A DNA stretch of 21,250 nucleotides, from the IMG/VR virus record IMGVR_UViG_3300044966_000107, positions 1 to 21,250 of that record, one strand, 5' to 3'. The notes under the pieces are model-generated. The model searched no databases. It was not told the origin of the DNA and saw only the letters and a list, made by a program, of their open reading frames with translations. Made by a program: the position numbers and the translations under genes. This DNA is from a virus. Positions 8,286-16,204 of this stretch are shown here, one piece after another (position 1 is the first letter of the stretch; the number at the start of each line of letters is the position of its first letter).

Positions 8286-8842
8286 TATATAACTACTTGC
8301 CTGTATTGGTGATAATTCAACCCTTCCCATGAAGGATATTGCGAAATAGATTGCCTTGGATCAGCATTCATCTTCTTGCCTCTGTTCTCATACATCCATG
8401 ACACCAAAGTCAGTATATCATTTCTCAAATCATTTGGGAGTGTTCCATATCCTGCCTGATATGTCACAGTGTAGGTACCTAGGATGTACAACCACAACTT
8501 ACCACCAATCACCTCATAATCATCATTAGCAGTTAAAGTCTCATTGTCGTTTATACCTTCCTTCATTGTCACGCTATTAACGCACACTAAAGGAGAATAT
8601 GGTAAATCAATTATCCAAACCTTTGGGTTATTCCCAGTACATTCAACATTGGCTTGTATCAACTTATTCGCAAATGACCTCCCCGTTAATTTCTCAAGAT
8701 GTTGTCTTGCTGCGGAAATAAGGTTGTCAATTAAAGTATCATCGGTGGTGTAGTCAATACGCATCCAATTCTTTGCATCAGTCCTGCTCACAGGCTCTGC
8801 AACGGCATCAGCTTGGATAACTACGCTATTTATGTATACCAT
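8285..8842 (-). CDS. Head-tail connector protein (HK97 gp6-like)
   Basis: A 185-residue protein from the ATG at 8842. The N-terminal 'VSRTDAKNWMRIDYTTDDTL' followed by 'IDNLISAARQHLEKLTGRSF' and the late 'LPNDLRNDILTLVSWMYENR' are the hallmark helices of the phage connector family (PF05135-type). These assemble as a ring below the portal. A TTG start at 8866 would add eight residues, but the ATG at 8842 overlaps the GT4 stop and has the usual N-terminal length, so it is preferred. The stop forms TAATG with the gp10-like gene. In HK97-like phages this gene normally follows the capsid gene directly; here two glycosyltransferase genes are interposed. Confidence 0.85.
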   Translation of the reverse strand: MVYINSVVIQADAVAEPVSRTDAKNWMRIDYTTDDTLIDNLISAARQHLEKLTGRSFANKLIQANVECTGNNPKVWIIDLPYSPLVCVNSVTMKEGINDNETLTANDDYEVIGGKLWLYILGTYTVTYQAGYGTLPNDLRNDILTLVSWMYENRGKKMNADPRQSISQYPSWEGLNYHQYRQVVI

Positions 8843-9804
8843 TCGTATGCTTTTTCTTTGAACCAAGTGCTAAAGTTGTTGAGTGCTTCTCTCGGATCGT
8901 GTTCTCTGCTTCTTGTTTTTGCTTTTCTTGATGCTGAATTATAGGCTTTTTCTTCATCAAGTTCAGTAATTCGTCTGACCCATTCCTTAACATCGGTTCT
9001 GTTTTTAATGTAAATACCTGCCTTACCGCAGTTTTCCTTTAAACCATCTGCCTCAGTACAAATCACAGGAATACCGCTTGACATTGCCTCAGTTGCCGTT
9101 CTGCCCCAACTTTCGTAATCCGATGGCATGAGTAAAATTCGAGTCTGCTTGTAAGTCTCAAGTATGTTCGGATTATTTTTAACATATACCACATTTGGCA
9201 GATTTTCGGTTACTTGTTCATCATATGAACCAAGAACACCCATAAATCGTTTATGTGGCATCGCACGGGCAATATCTGCAAAGACCTTACCCCCTTTGTT
9301 TTCGTTTAAGTTTATTAGTGTAATGTAAGTATTGCGTGAAGTGTTAGTATTAGTATCGTAATAACGATAGTCACAAGGAGGGGTTAATACAAAACTACTA
9401 AAATTATAATTCAGTAGGTCTTTTAGCCAAAAAGAATTATAAATAATATGTTGTTTATTCTCCGCATCAATTATCTCTGGATACGGATGAGAATTATGTA
9501 TAAGGTGAAATACTGGTTTCCGATATAGTTTAGCGGTGTGAATTGTCCACCTTGTATAATCCAAGTGGGTGAATACAACATCTGACCACCTCATTAATCC
9601 TTCAATCACATTTGGGTTGGGTGGGAATACATCAATACCATCGAAAACATAATTGTTTGTTATTTTATAATGATTAGCTTGATGTAGTAATATTTTAATA
9701 TGGTGTCCTTCTGATTGTAAGTGCTTTAGTATTCCATGCAACATATACTCAGCACCGCAATTGTGTTGAGGTGGATATAAATGAATGGATGCGAGTATTT
9801 TCAT
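8830..9804 (-). CDS. Family 4-type glycosyltransferase
   Basis: A 324-residue GT-B enzyme. The N-terminal half begins 'MKILASIHLYPPQHNCGAEY', matching the start of GT4 enzymes (glycine-Ala-Glu after the first strand). It continues with 'HLQSEGHHIKILLH' and 'WSDVVFTHLDYT'. The C-terminal half has 'LINLNENKGG' (about 163-172) and the nucleotide-sugar motif 'YESWGRTATEAMSSGIPVIC', giving E-x7-E at E231 and E239. It would transfer an activated sugar with retention; sugar and acceptor are unknown. There is no signal peptide or membrane anchor, so it is cytoplasmic. It overlaps the GT25-like stop as ATGA, and its own end overlaps the connector start by 13 bases. It is thus embedded in the head operon. 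Modification of capsid or another virion protein is an inference from position; host polysaccharide modification is the alternative. Confidence 0.88.
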   Translation of the reverse strand: MKILASIHLYPPQHNCGAEYMLHGILKHLQSEGHHIKILLHQANHYKITNNYVFDGIDVFPPNPNVIEGLMRWSDVVFTHLDYTRWTIHTAKLYRKPVFHLIHNSHPYPEIIDAENKQHIIYNSFWLKDLLNYNFSSFVLTPPCDYRYYDTNTNTSRNTYITLINLNENKGGKVFADIARAMPHKRFMGVLGSYDEQVTENLPNVVYVKNNPNILETYKQTRILLMPSDYESWGRTATEAMSSGIPVICTEADGLKENCGKAGIYIKNRTDVKEWVRRITELDEEKAYNSASRKAKTRSREHDPREALNNFSTWFKEKAYEWYT

Positions 9805-10358
9805 AATAGTTTATTTGCTGATGCGTTAAATATATCGGTATAATCAGCATAGTGATTCCATAATGGGGATTCATGTGGTTTCTGCCACGCAATCATAGGT
9901 GAAACGATGTAGGTATTACCTCTTGGGTGAATGTTATCCTTTAGCCAATCATCAAACATCTGTGTAGTGTCTTGGTACGCCTCACAGAGTGCTTTAGCGT
10001 TATTAAAGCATACTGCGTGAGTTGTCCATGCTCCAAATGTGCGGAAAAGATTATCAGAATGTCTTTGTATTGGTGCAACAAGATTCGCTCCAAGATATAG
10101 CATATCCCAATCAGTAGGCATCTGATTTATTGCATTGTGCAAGTGTCCTGAATCCTTCAAATAGACATCATCTTCAAAGAACCATAAAATACCATCACTT
10201 TGTGATGTAATCTGCTGCATTGATAAATTGAATGATGTTTTAGCATCATCATTCTTTATAGCGTAAAATATATCAGCATCAAAACCATGAGATAGTAGAT
10301 GGTTGTATGCCCCTTCTGTTCTTGCTGAATCGTGTGTAGTTAGTAGTATAGTATTCAT
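9801..10358 (-). CDS. Glycosyltransferase, family 25-like
   Basis: A 185-residue protein from the ATG at 10358. It starts with a strand and short loop ('NTILLTTHDSAR'), has an acidic metal or nucleotide-sugar motif 'WFFEDDVYL' (E62, D63, D64) and then 'DWDMLYLGANLV' (83-94). It continues with 'WTTHAVCFNNAKALCEAY' (111-128), 'FDDWL' and 'TYIVSPMIAWQ'. This order matches GT25/LPS-type glycosyltransferases, though the protein is shorter than many of them. An upstream GTG at 10382 would extend it by eight residues, but that codon lies inside the terminator hairpin after the capsid gene, so the ATG is better. It overlaps the GT4 gene by 4 bases (ATGA), and the two probably act together. Substrates are unknown. 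Confidence 0.72.
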   Translation of the reverse strand: MNTILLTTHDSARTEGAYNHLLSHGFDADIFYAIKNDDAKTSFNLSMQQITSQSDGILWFFEDDVYLKDSGHLHNAINQMPTDWDMLYLGANLVAPIQRHSDNLFRTFGAWTTHAVCFNNAKALCEAYQDTTQMFDDWLKDNIHPRGNTYIVSPMIAWQKPHESPLWNHYADYTDIFNASANKLL

Positions 10359-10390
10359 AAAAATAGGGGAAGGCTTTAACACCTCCCCCT
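10359..10390 (-). terminator. Intrinsic terminator after the major capsid gene
   Basis: On the minus strand AGGGGGAGG (10390-10382) pairs with CCTTCCCCT (10373-10365), nine pairs including one G-U. The 8-base loop is followed by A and five T. It begins 18 bases after the capsid stop. The T run ends immediately before the glycosyltransferase ATG at 10358. Capsid transcript levels could be separated here from those of the downstream genes, which would then depend on read-through or another promoter. Confidence 0.75.
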
Positions 10391-10408
10391 TATTAGCAAG
10401 AAACAGGA

Positions 10409-11578
10409 TTAGATTGCTCCGTAAACTGCTGCGCTTGGTTGGAACTGAAGAAGTTCACAACGAGCCTCGCATCTGAAAGTGATGAGATTCTTGATGAAGT
10501 CATCTTGGTCGAACTCGGTTGACCTTACTGCAAGACCAGATTGTTGTGCAATGGCAAACTTTGTAGTATCCATTACATATATCTTGGATGCAGTTACAAG
10601 GCTATGAGGAATAACAGGAACACCTGCAATACGAACATTACCATTGAGATCAATTGTCATTCCGCCAGGAACAGAATAATCAGAACCTTTGGTTTTCAAA
10701 AGTCCTGCCCAACCAGCGTGTGTGGTCAAAGCGAGGTTAGCAGTCCAATTGGATGCACCCAATTGAGCGAGGTAATCGATAAACTTCTCGGCAGTGTTAG
10801 CACCTGAAGAAGAACCTGCGGTAGCAGATGCAGCGATGGCATTCAGGTAATAGGTGTCTTCAGCCTTTTGGAAGTCTTCAATCAAAGACTGCTGCAAATA
10901 AGCCTGAAGGAAAGGCAGATCATCAATCATCTGACGAGATACCTTAGCATAACCTGCGATGAAAGACAATGCGGTATTAACCACAGTTACATCGTAGTCA
11001 ACTTGAGGCTTTGCACTACCTTCTGTTTGCTTACCGAAAGAACCTTCACCAACTGGAGTGTTACCACGAGGAAAAGATACTGAACCAGTGCTTACAGGGA
11101 TGATGTTGAACACGCTGCGGAGGTGCGGATTCACGAATGAACGCAGGGCAGGATTGTCAACATAAGATGTGTAAACAGAACCAGTCAGGTTGTTGCTGAT
11201 GGTCATTGTGCCTACTGCTTTCAGGTCAAGGTCTGCTGAGAAACCCTTACCATTTGTACGAGCAGCATTTTTGATTTCATTGTAACCTTTCTCTACAACA
11301 TTCGCAATCTCAGCTTTGATGGCGTTGATATGCTCTGCGTAAGATGTAGCTACTTTGCTTTCAGTCTTAGCATTGATTTTACCCAATGCTGCTTTAGCTT
11401 CCAAGGCATCTTTACGAGCCTCTTCTAAAGACTGGTTGTTTTTTACCAATTGCTCATTGATTTGCTCAATGCGTGTTTCGAAGGCTTTAGCAGCCTTTTC
11501 GTTTTCTGCTGAAACGGCAGCTTTTTGCTCCGCCAGTTTGGATGCAAGAGCATCCTCAAATTTTTTTAATTCTTCCAT
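10409..11578 (-). CDS. Major capsid protein, HK97 fold, with N-terminal delta (scaffold) domain
   Basis: A 389-residue protein. Residues 1-110 are charged and helical with coiled-coil character (from MEELKKFEDALASKL to NAARTNGKGF), matching the delta domain that acts as internal scaffold and is removed by the prohead protease. The mature part follows with 'LTGSVYTSYVDNPALRSFVN', 'HLRSVFNIIPVSTGSVSFPR', 'VSRQMIDDLPFLQAYLQQSL' (E-loop, N-arm and spine-helix region) and 'AGVPVIPHSLVTASKIYVMD' near the end. These are standard for HK97-type capsid proteins. It is encoded directly after the protease with a 1-base gap and followed by an intrinsic terminator, consistent with high expression. The cleavage point near residues 105-125 is inferred from the domain boundary. 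Confidence 0.93.
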   Translation of the reverse strand: MEELKKFEDALASKLAEQKAAVSAENEKAAKAFETRIEQINEQLVKNNQSLEEARKDALEAKAALGKINAKTESKVATSYAEHINAIKAEIANVVEKGYNEIKNAARTNGKGFSADLDLKAVGTMTISNNLTGSVYTSYVDNPALRSFVNPHLRSVFNIIPVSTGSVSFPRGNTPVGEGSFGKQTEGSAKPQVDYDVTVVNTALSFIAGYAKVSRQMIDDLPFLQAYLQQSLIEDFQKAEDTYYLNAIAASATAGSSSGANTAEKFIDYLAQLGASNWTANLALTTHAGWAGLLKTKGSDYSVPGGMTIDLNGNVRIAGVPVIPHSLVTASKIYVMDTTKFAIAQQSGLAVRSTEFDQDDFIKNLITFRCEARCELLQFQPSAAVYGAI

Positions 11579-11579
11579 T

Positions 11580-12707
11580 TTAAATGTTTTTTATAATGTT
11601 TATAAATGAGTCCACTGGCACTTTTATCTCTTTTCCCTGCTCTTGCTCTTTTTCAGTAGCAATCGTGGTACTCATTTTTTCAACCGCCTGTGCGAGTTGT
11701 CTGACTTTTATTAGACATAGTTCAATCGTTTCATCGGTGACATCACTATCACGGATAAACTTCTCAAAATTACGAATAGTATTTTTATATTCGGTTAAAT
11801 CAGTTATTGACTTCATATTCACAATCGGTGTTGCCTCATTCGCACCCCATGCAGTGAGTGAAGAACCTTCGAAGAGCATCACCTCATGTATCTCATTCGC
11901 TTCAGCATTTTTTTGCTCACGTAGAATACGGAATCCGATTGAATGCTCTTTAATTAGGTCTGATTCAACCATCTTGATGAAGTCCTGACCAAGTTTGTGA
12001 GTGCCTATCTTTGAACGGTAGTACAATCCGTAGTTATCCTCTTTCAATTCTATAATTTTACCAAGTGGTTTACTCGGATCATGGTTCATCAGATGTTTTA
12101 CTCTGCCCTTCGCTTCAGGCCCCCAGTCTTGGATACTGCGTTTGAACGCACCTGGCATCATAATGTCACCATCTGAATCCACATTTCCAAAAGCGGAGAA
12201 ATAGCCTGTGACTATACCTTGTTTCGCATCAACATCTTTGATGTCAATTGACTGATGTTTGTAATTGTATATCATACTTTTTTTATTATCTATTTGATTA
12301 AGTTTACTTATTGCCCATTCAATTCCTGCATCTCCACCCCAAGCATCCCACATAATACCACCGCATCCCTCATCATACGGCACATCTTTATTTTGTTGAT
12401 GCCTTTTGAATGATGCCATCCTTGCGATTGTGTCACGTGAAACCCTTTCTCTCTTAGCTAACTGATTCGCTCTTGCCCATCCCACAGGAGTACCGCAATC
12501 ACTGCCATTATCTTCTTTGTACTTTAATGCCCTCTTTGCGTTATTCGTTGCTGCCTCTGGGTAATCGTTGTAGGTTTCTTCTTTGTACTCGTTCTCTTCC
12601 TCTTCAAGATATTCAGCGTATGCCCTTGCTGCATTCGATTCAGAGGTAAATACGCATTCACCATCTCCAATTCTCCATTTTCCGTTGTCGCACCTTGTTA
12701 TCGGCAT
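11580..12707 (-). CDS. HK97-type prohead protease with extra N-terminal modules
   Basis: A 375-residue protein. The protease part starts near residue 145 and shows 'GIVTGYFSAFGNVDSDGDIM', 'VKHLMNHDPSKPLGKI' (catalytic His about 209), 'EHSIGFRIL' (catalytic Ser about 256) and 'FEGSSLTAWGANEATPI', the family pattern. Typical members begin about where 'MIYNYKHQSIDIKD' lies here. Ahead of it are a short module 'CDNGKWRIGDGECVF' with 'AARAYAEYL' (1-35), then an acidic linker. Next comes a module with 'GWARANQLAKRERVSRDTI', 'RMASFKRHQQ' and 'WDAWGGDAGIEWA' (about 50-137), which I have the impression recurs in phage head proteins. The start at 12707 overlaps the previous stop (TAATG). The protease would cut the capsid delta domain. 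The role of the N-terminal modules is unknown. Confidence 0.88.
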   Translation of the reverse strand: MPITRCDNGKWRIGDGECVFTSESNAARAYAEYLEEEENEYKEETYNDYPEAATNNAKRALKYKEDNGSDCGTPVGWARANQLAKRERVSRDTIARMASFKRHQQNKDVPYDEGCGGIMWDAWGGDAGIEWAISKLNQIDNKKSMIYNYKHQSIDIKDVDAKQGIVTGYFSAFGNVDSDGDIMMPGAFKRSIQDWGPEAKGRVKHLMNHDPSKPLGKIIELKEDNYGLYYRSKIGTHKLGQDFIKMVESDLIKEHSIGFRILREQKNAEANEIHEVMLFEGSSLTAWGANEATPIVNMKSITDLTEYKNTIRNFEKFIRDSDVTDETIELCLIKVRQLAQAVEKMSTTIATEKEQEQGKEIKVPVDSFINIIKNI

Positions 12708-13582
12708 TATGATATTATTTGAGGTTCATTTAATCTTGGTTTCCTTAATAAACGACCATTGGCATCACGCTTTGGAATGAACCCAACGGTGCAACGGCAA
12801 TTGATTGTAAACCCTGGAGGTGCAAAAATACCATTACTCTCATCACTCAATTGTCCAGGCTGCATAATTACCACAGGCTCACCCTTCTTACCTGTTGAAG
12901 TGAATGGCTCTTCAAACGGTACAATTTTACCATCCATCTGCACGTGGTCGAATTCATCTTCTGGTATTCTGCGTGTCCGCTTATCCCTTGCAGAAATCCA
13001 TTCTTTATCTACATAGAACCCATGTGCCTCCGCTCCTTTCATTGCACCGATATTGCTTGAGCGCATTACTTCCGTTCTCACAATCCTTCTTGCCCTCATG
13101 GCTGAATATGCGAGGTTCTCATCAGAAAGGATTAGTTTCACAATTTCATCCACACCTAATCCTTCTTCGATTCCTTTAGTTACGATGTCGTTTAATTTCT
13201 TCTTAGTTGTTGATGTTATATCAGCCACCAAGACAAATCCCTGCTTTAGCAGGAACTCCAACACCGCATCAGTCCACTCACGATTAAATCCAAAGGTTTC
13301 AGCCTTTTGTGATTCAATCCTCAAAGCACGATAAACACTATTGCCAAATAGCAAAACGGATTCTTTGTACATCGCCTCAAATATCTTCAGCATCTCCTTA
13401 TCCCACAAATCAAGACCAAGCCGTGAACGTGCAGCATCAATGCCGATGACTTCAATGTCACGGGCAAATCTCTTGAAAGTATTCCAAACAGATTGTTGAA
13501 TCTGCTCAAAGTACTTTTTATCAAGACCTGCTCTGAGTCTCTCCGTTTTCATCCAGTATTCCTTCCTCTGCCTTGCGTTCAT
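12707..13582 (-). CDS. MuF-like / SPP1 gp7-like head morphogenesis protein
   Basis: A 291-residue protein, helical in its first 200 residues. It includes 'ITSTTKKKLNDIVTKGIEEG' and 'AMRARRIVRTEVMRSSNIGA' (the conserved 'R..RT.....N.A' helix). A C-terminal beta segment has 'KEWISARDKRTRRIPEDEFD', and the hallmark 'PGFTINCRCTVGFIPK' ends the family core. Such minor head proteins sit with the portal inside the capsid and aid assembly or DNA ejection. The gene lies between portal and protease, as usual. No toxin domain is fused at the C-terminus. The first ATG (13582) is used; it lies inside the small ORF at 13521-13685. Its stop overlaps the protease ATG. Confidence 0.87.
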   Translation of the reverse strand: MNARQRKEYWMKTERLRAGLDKKYFEQIQQSVWNTFKRFARDIEVIGIDAARSRLGLDLWDKEMLKIFEAMYKESVLLFGNSVYRALRIESQKAETFGFNREWTDAVLEFLLKQGFVLVADITSTTKKKLNDIVTKGIEEGLGVDEIVKLILSDENLAYSAMRARRIVRTEVMRSSNIGAMKGAEAHGFYVDKEWISARDKRTRRIPEDEFDHVQMDGKIVPFEEPFTSTGKKGEPVVIMQPGQLSDESNGIFAPPGFTINCRCTVGFIPKRDANGRLLRKPRLNEPQIIS

Positions 13583-13685
13583 TTTCTAACCTTGTTTTAT
13601 ATGCTGCCCTTAGCGCATCCATCATCCTCTTTTCTATCAGGCAATTTCGTTCTGCCTGTGTTTTAGGGTATTTCTCATATACCAT
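13521..13685 (-). CDS. Possible 54-residue protein bridging portal and MuF genes
   Basis: A small ORF that fills the 92-base gap between portal and MuF genes. It starts at an ATG inside the portal end (ATGGTATATGA, 11-base overlap) and runs 62 bases into the next gene in another frame. The product begins MVYEKYPKTQAERNC, is highly charged (many Lys, Arg, Glu), probably helical ('LIEKRMMDALRAAYKTRLEN') and ends EGILDENGETQSRS. No family is recognised. In its favour are the coupled start, the matching strand and the otherwise unexplained gap. Against it are its short length and the overlap with the MuF start. Translation through this ORF could also bring ribosomes to the MuF start. Confidence 0.45.
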   Translation of the reverse strand: MVYEKYPKTQAERNCLIEKRMMDALRAAYKTRLENERKAEEGILDENGETQSRS

Positions 13686-15051
13686 TTCCATTATTGTCAT
13701 CGGGAACAGTTAAATCCATCATTGACATTTCAAGTGGCATCATCCCTCCGCTTACATACGATGAGGCATAAGCACCTCCCTTCTCTTCATAACCCATTGC
13801 AGTCCGTTTCTCATCAAAGGTCAGCCAATCGGCTTGTTTGAGTTGAGCAACCATCTTCTCCATGTCGCTTTGCAGTTCTGGCAGCGCAGATATGTCAAAA
13901 TCTATATACACGTTCTCACCGAACCTTGGAACGAGCCAAGCATTTAACTCATCCCTCAACTCCGCACAAAGTGGTGCAATGGTGTTGGTGATTAGGTCAC
14001 GCATACCATTGGTGTAGTTGTTATATGATGAGGTGTCAGTATCGAACAACACAATCGGCATTCCAAATACCCGACACCATTGATGCAAAGTCATTTGCAG
14101 AGTCTTAACAAGTTCCATGTCAACTGATGACAAACCGAAGTTCAGGTAGTTGTATGGATATTGCATAACGCCAACAGAACCTTTGTTGTCAGTTCCGTTA
14201 ATCCGCTCATTGATTGCCCTTTGGATAATTGATGCCTGTTCAGGAGTCATCTGAGGGATGTTGTTATTCACAGGCTGCGGAACGAGCGCACCCTTTGCAC
14301 CTCCGTTTTGTGTCATCTTTGCACTTGCATCCGCTGCGTTGTTTGACATCCTTAATAGTTTCCACGCTGAACGAAGTGGTGAAACACCTCTAAGGTGAGA
14401 ACGAGTCACATCGTTAAAGTCTGGATTCCAAGACTTCCAATGACATACATTAGCCTTTGGTATGTTGATACCTTGAGCGACCATGAGTTTATAACCCAAT
14501 AACCCGTAAAGGTCATTCGGGTCAGGGTAAATTTCAAGAAATTGAGTGGGCAGAACGTTTAGTTCAACGAACTTCCCATTATCTATATTCCCATCGTTTC
14601 CGTAGATGTTACCCTCACCGCTGAGTATTCTATACCCGAACAAGTTCTGAAAGAACTGGTCTTGTGCTTGTTGTGGATTTGGTTTCTCCAATAATTTAGC
14701 GAGTGGTGAATTAGTCACCATATTTTCCTCATAAGCGTTTTTCCGCTCCATTAAAGCACGTTCGAACGCTCCTTTGTTGTGCAGACCTTTTGAGAGTTGC
14801 TTGTATCTTTCGAGTGAAGTTTTTGCCTTCTCCCCTGGCTTCATCTTGTAAACATACCAAGGTATTGAACCTGCTTTCCTCGCAAGGAATGTCACGATGG
14901 AGTAAACATCGGAATTTCCCATATAACCTTCAGTCACGTATGCCTCTGAGTAATACGGTTGAAGTACAACACCATTAACGGGTTGAACTTCTCTTTGCGC
15001 TCCGATATTTGGATTAAGTCCTTTCTTTTTGAATATATCTAAAATACCCAT
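13675..15051 (-). CDS. Portal protein, HK97 type
   Basis: A 458-residue protein beginning 'MGILDIFKKKGLNPN', a common start for HK97-type portals. It has 'SDVYSIVTFLARKAGSIPWY' (about 47-66), a long central section with 'VCHWKSWNPDFNDVTRSHLR' and 'GVSPLRSAWKLLRMSNNAAD', then 'TLHQWCRVFGMPIVLFDTDT' and 'LRDELNAWLVPRF' near the C-terminus, the usual conserved block. The size is in the normal range. It forms the twelve-fold ring at the capsid vertex through which TerL pumps DNA and to which the connector binds. It follows TerL with a 4-base gap. Its C-terminus is asparagine- and glycine-rich. Confidence 0.92.
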   Translation of the reverse strand: MGILDIFKKKGLNPNIGAQREVQPVNGVVLQPYYSEAYVTEGYMGNSDVYSIVTFLARKAGSIPWYVYKMKPGEKAKTSLERYKQLSKGLHNKGAFERALMERKNAYEENMVTNSPLAKLLEKPNPQQAQDQFFQNLFGYRILSGEGNIYGNDGNIDNGKFVELNVLPTQFLEIYPDPNDLYGLLGYKLMVAQGINIPKANVCHWKSWNPDFNDVTRSHLRGVSPLRSAWKLLRMSNNAADASAKMTQNGGAKGALVPQPVNNNIPQMTPEQASIIQRAINERINGTDNKGSVGVMQYPYNYLNFGLSSVDMELVKTLQMTLHQWCRVFGMPIVLFDTDTSSYNNYTNGMRDLITNTIAPLCAELRDELNAWLVPRFGENVYIDFDISALPELQSDMEKMVAQLKQADWLTFDEKRTAMGYEEKGGAYASSYVSGGMMPLEMSMMDLTVPDDNNGNGI

Positions 15052-15055
15052 AATA

Positions 15056-16204
15056 TTACATTATACCCCAAGTCAACTGAGGTGCGTTTAATTTCGTATA
15101 TACACTATATCTAAGACCATCAATGGCATGATCCATGAATTTCACAGGCTCATCTAATCTCTCCCCGTTCTTATCCGTTTTCCACTTATAGTTCTTGAGT
15201 TCCTTGATGAGATTGGCTGAAGTATCCAACACAAAGAAAGGCAAAGATTTTATCTTTTGAATACCTACGAACACATCTTTATTCGATGGCTTAGCATTAA
15301 ACCCATTCCTTACAAGTTCTTCGATGGTTTTAGGCTCGGCAGAATCGCAAAATATCTCATCATAGGCTGAAATGCCGAGATTCTTAATCCGCTCTACAAG
15401 GTCATTCGTAGTGAGTTTAGTTTCATACAACATCTCCTCTGCGTAAATACCACCATCATGAAATACCACTTTAACCATTGCCGATGGGTTGTTAAATCCA
15501 AAGTCAAGTCCGTAAACCGTCTCACCTTCAGGCATCTTGGTTACTGGCCTCCAATGGGTGTAAACTGTGTCATTCTGATTTCCTTTCTGACCTAATCCGT
15601 AAACAAGCCAGTAATTCTCATCGGCATCCTTTAGGCGTTCGATTTCAGCCACAAGTTCTTTCGGCAGGAATGGGTTGTCTTTGTAGGTAGTGATGAAGAA
15701 ATCAGCATCATCACGTGGAATGACTTTATCGAATACCCAATGATACTCATCTGAAGGGTTATAGTCGAGAACGATTTTACCCTCAGTCCTCATGGTTAAC
15801 TGCACCCATGCCTCATAAGACATCTCGGTGCATTCGTTCATAAAGAGATAGGTTCTCTTCCTACCCCGTATTTTATGCGGTTGGTCAACGGAAACGAACT
15901 CAACAAGATTACCATTGAGGTTGTAGGTCTGCTCAGTCTTATTGTGATTCGACTCATCGTAAATCCCCATCTTCAGCAGAATCTCAATGAAATCACGCAG
16001 CACCGAACCCTTGATGCTCGGTAATGACTGCCTGACAATGGAAAGGGTTTTACCCCGTTCATGTAGGAGTTTAATCACAAACCACAGAATTATGTTGTAC
16101 GTTTTACCAGAACGTGATCCGCCCTGCATCACAGTGATACGGGAAGACGAATCCTTGAGGATTTCGAATACTCTACTTGTTTGTATTTTCAGCGGTTGTC
16201 CCAT
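15056..16204 (-). CDS. terL: Terminase large subunit
   Basis: A 382-residue packaging motor. The ATPase half has Walker A 'GGSRSGKT' (28-35) and Walker B with catalytic Glu 'TYLFMNE' (118-124). It also has 'LDYNPSDEYHWVF' (146-158), typical of the PBSX-type large terminases. The nuclease half has the RNase H-like acidic set: 'YGLDFGFNNPSAM' (D234), 'IFCDSAEPKTIEEL' (D287) and 'MDHAIDGLRYSVY' (D358, D362). All key residues are present, and the length is at the short end for the family. The ATG lies 32 bases inside the small subunit gene. It cuts concatemers and drives DNA through the portal. Confidence 0.95.
   Translation of the reverse strand: MGQPLKIQTSRVFEILKDSSSRITVMQGGSRSGKTYNIILWFVIKLLHERGKTLSIVRQSLPSIKGSVLRDFIEILLKMGIYDESNHNKTEQTYNLNGNLVEFVSVDQPHKIRGRKRTYLFMNECTEMSYEAWVQLTMRTEGKIVLDYNPSDEYHWVFDKVIPRDDADFFITTYKDNPFLPKELVAEIERLKDADENYWLVYGLGQKGNQNDTVYTHWRPVTKMPEGETVYGLDFGFNNPSAMVKVVFHDGGIYAEEMLYETKLTTNDLVERIKNLGISAYDEIFCDSAEPKTIEELVRNGFNAKPSNKDVFVGIQKIKSLPFFVLDTSANLIKELKNYKWKTDKNGERLDEPVKFMDHAIDGLRYSVYTKLNAPQLTWGIM

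Noticed and set aside
10359-10382. GTG start at 10382 for the GT25-like gene
   Set aside because: The codon sits within the terminator stem and adds eight residues (MLKPSPIF) ahead of the natural first strand; ATG 10358 is preferred.
12583-13334. Several overlapping plus-strand frames of 65-93 codons opposite the MuF and protease genes
   Set aside because: They overlap each other and well-identified genes, with low-complexity Ser/Leu/Pro-rich products; antisense shadows.
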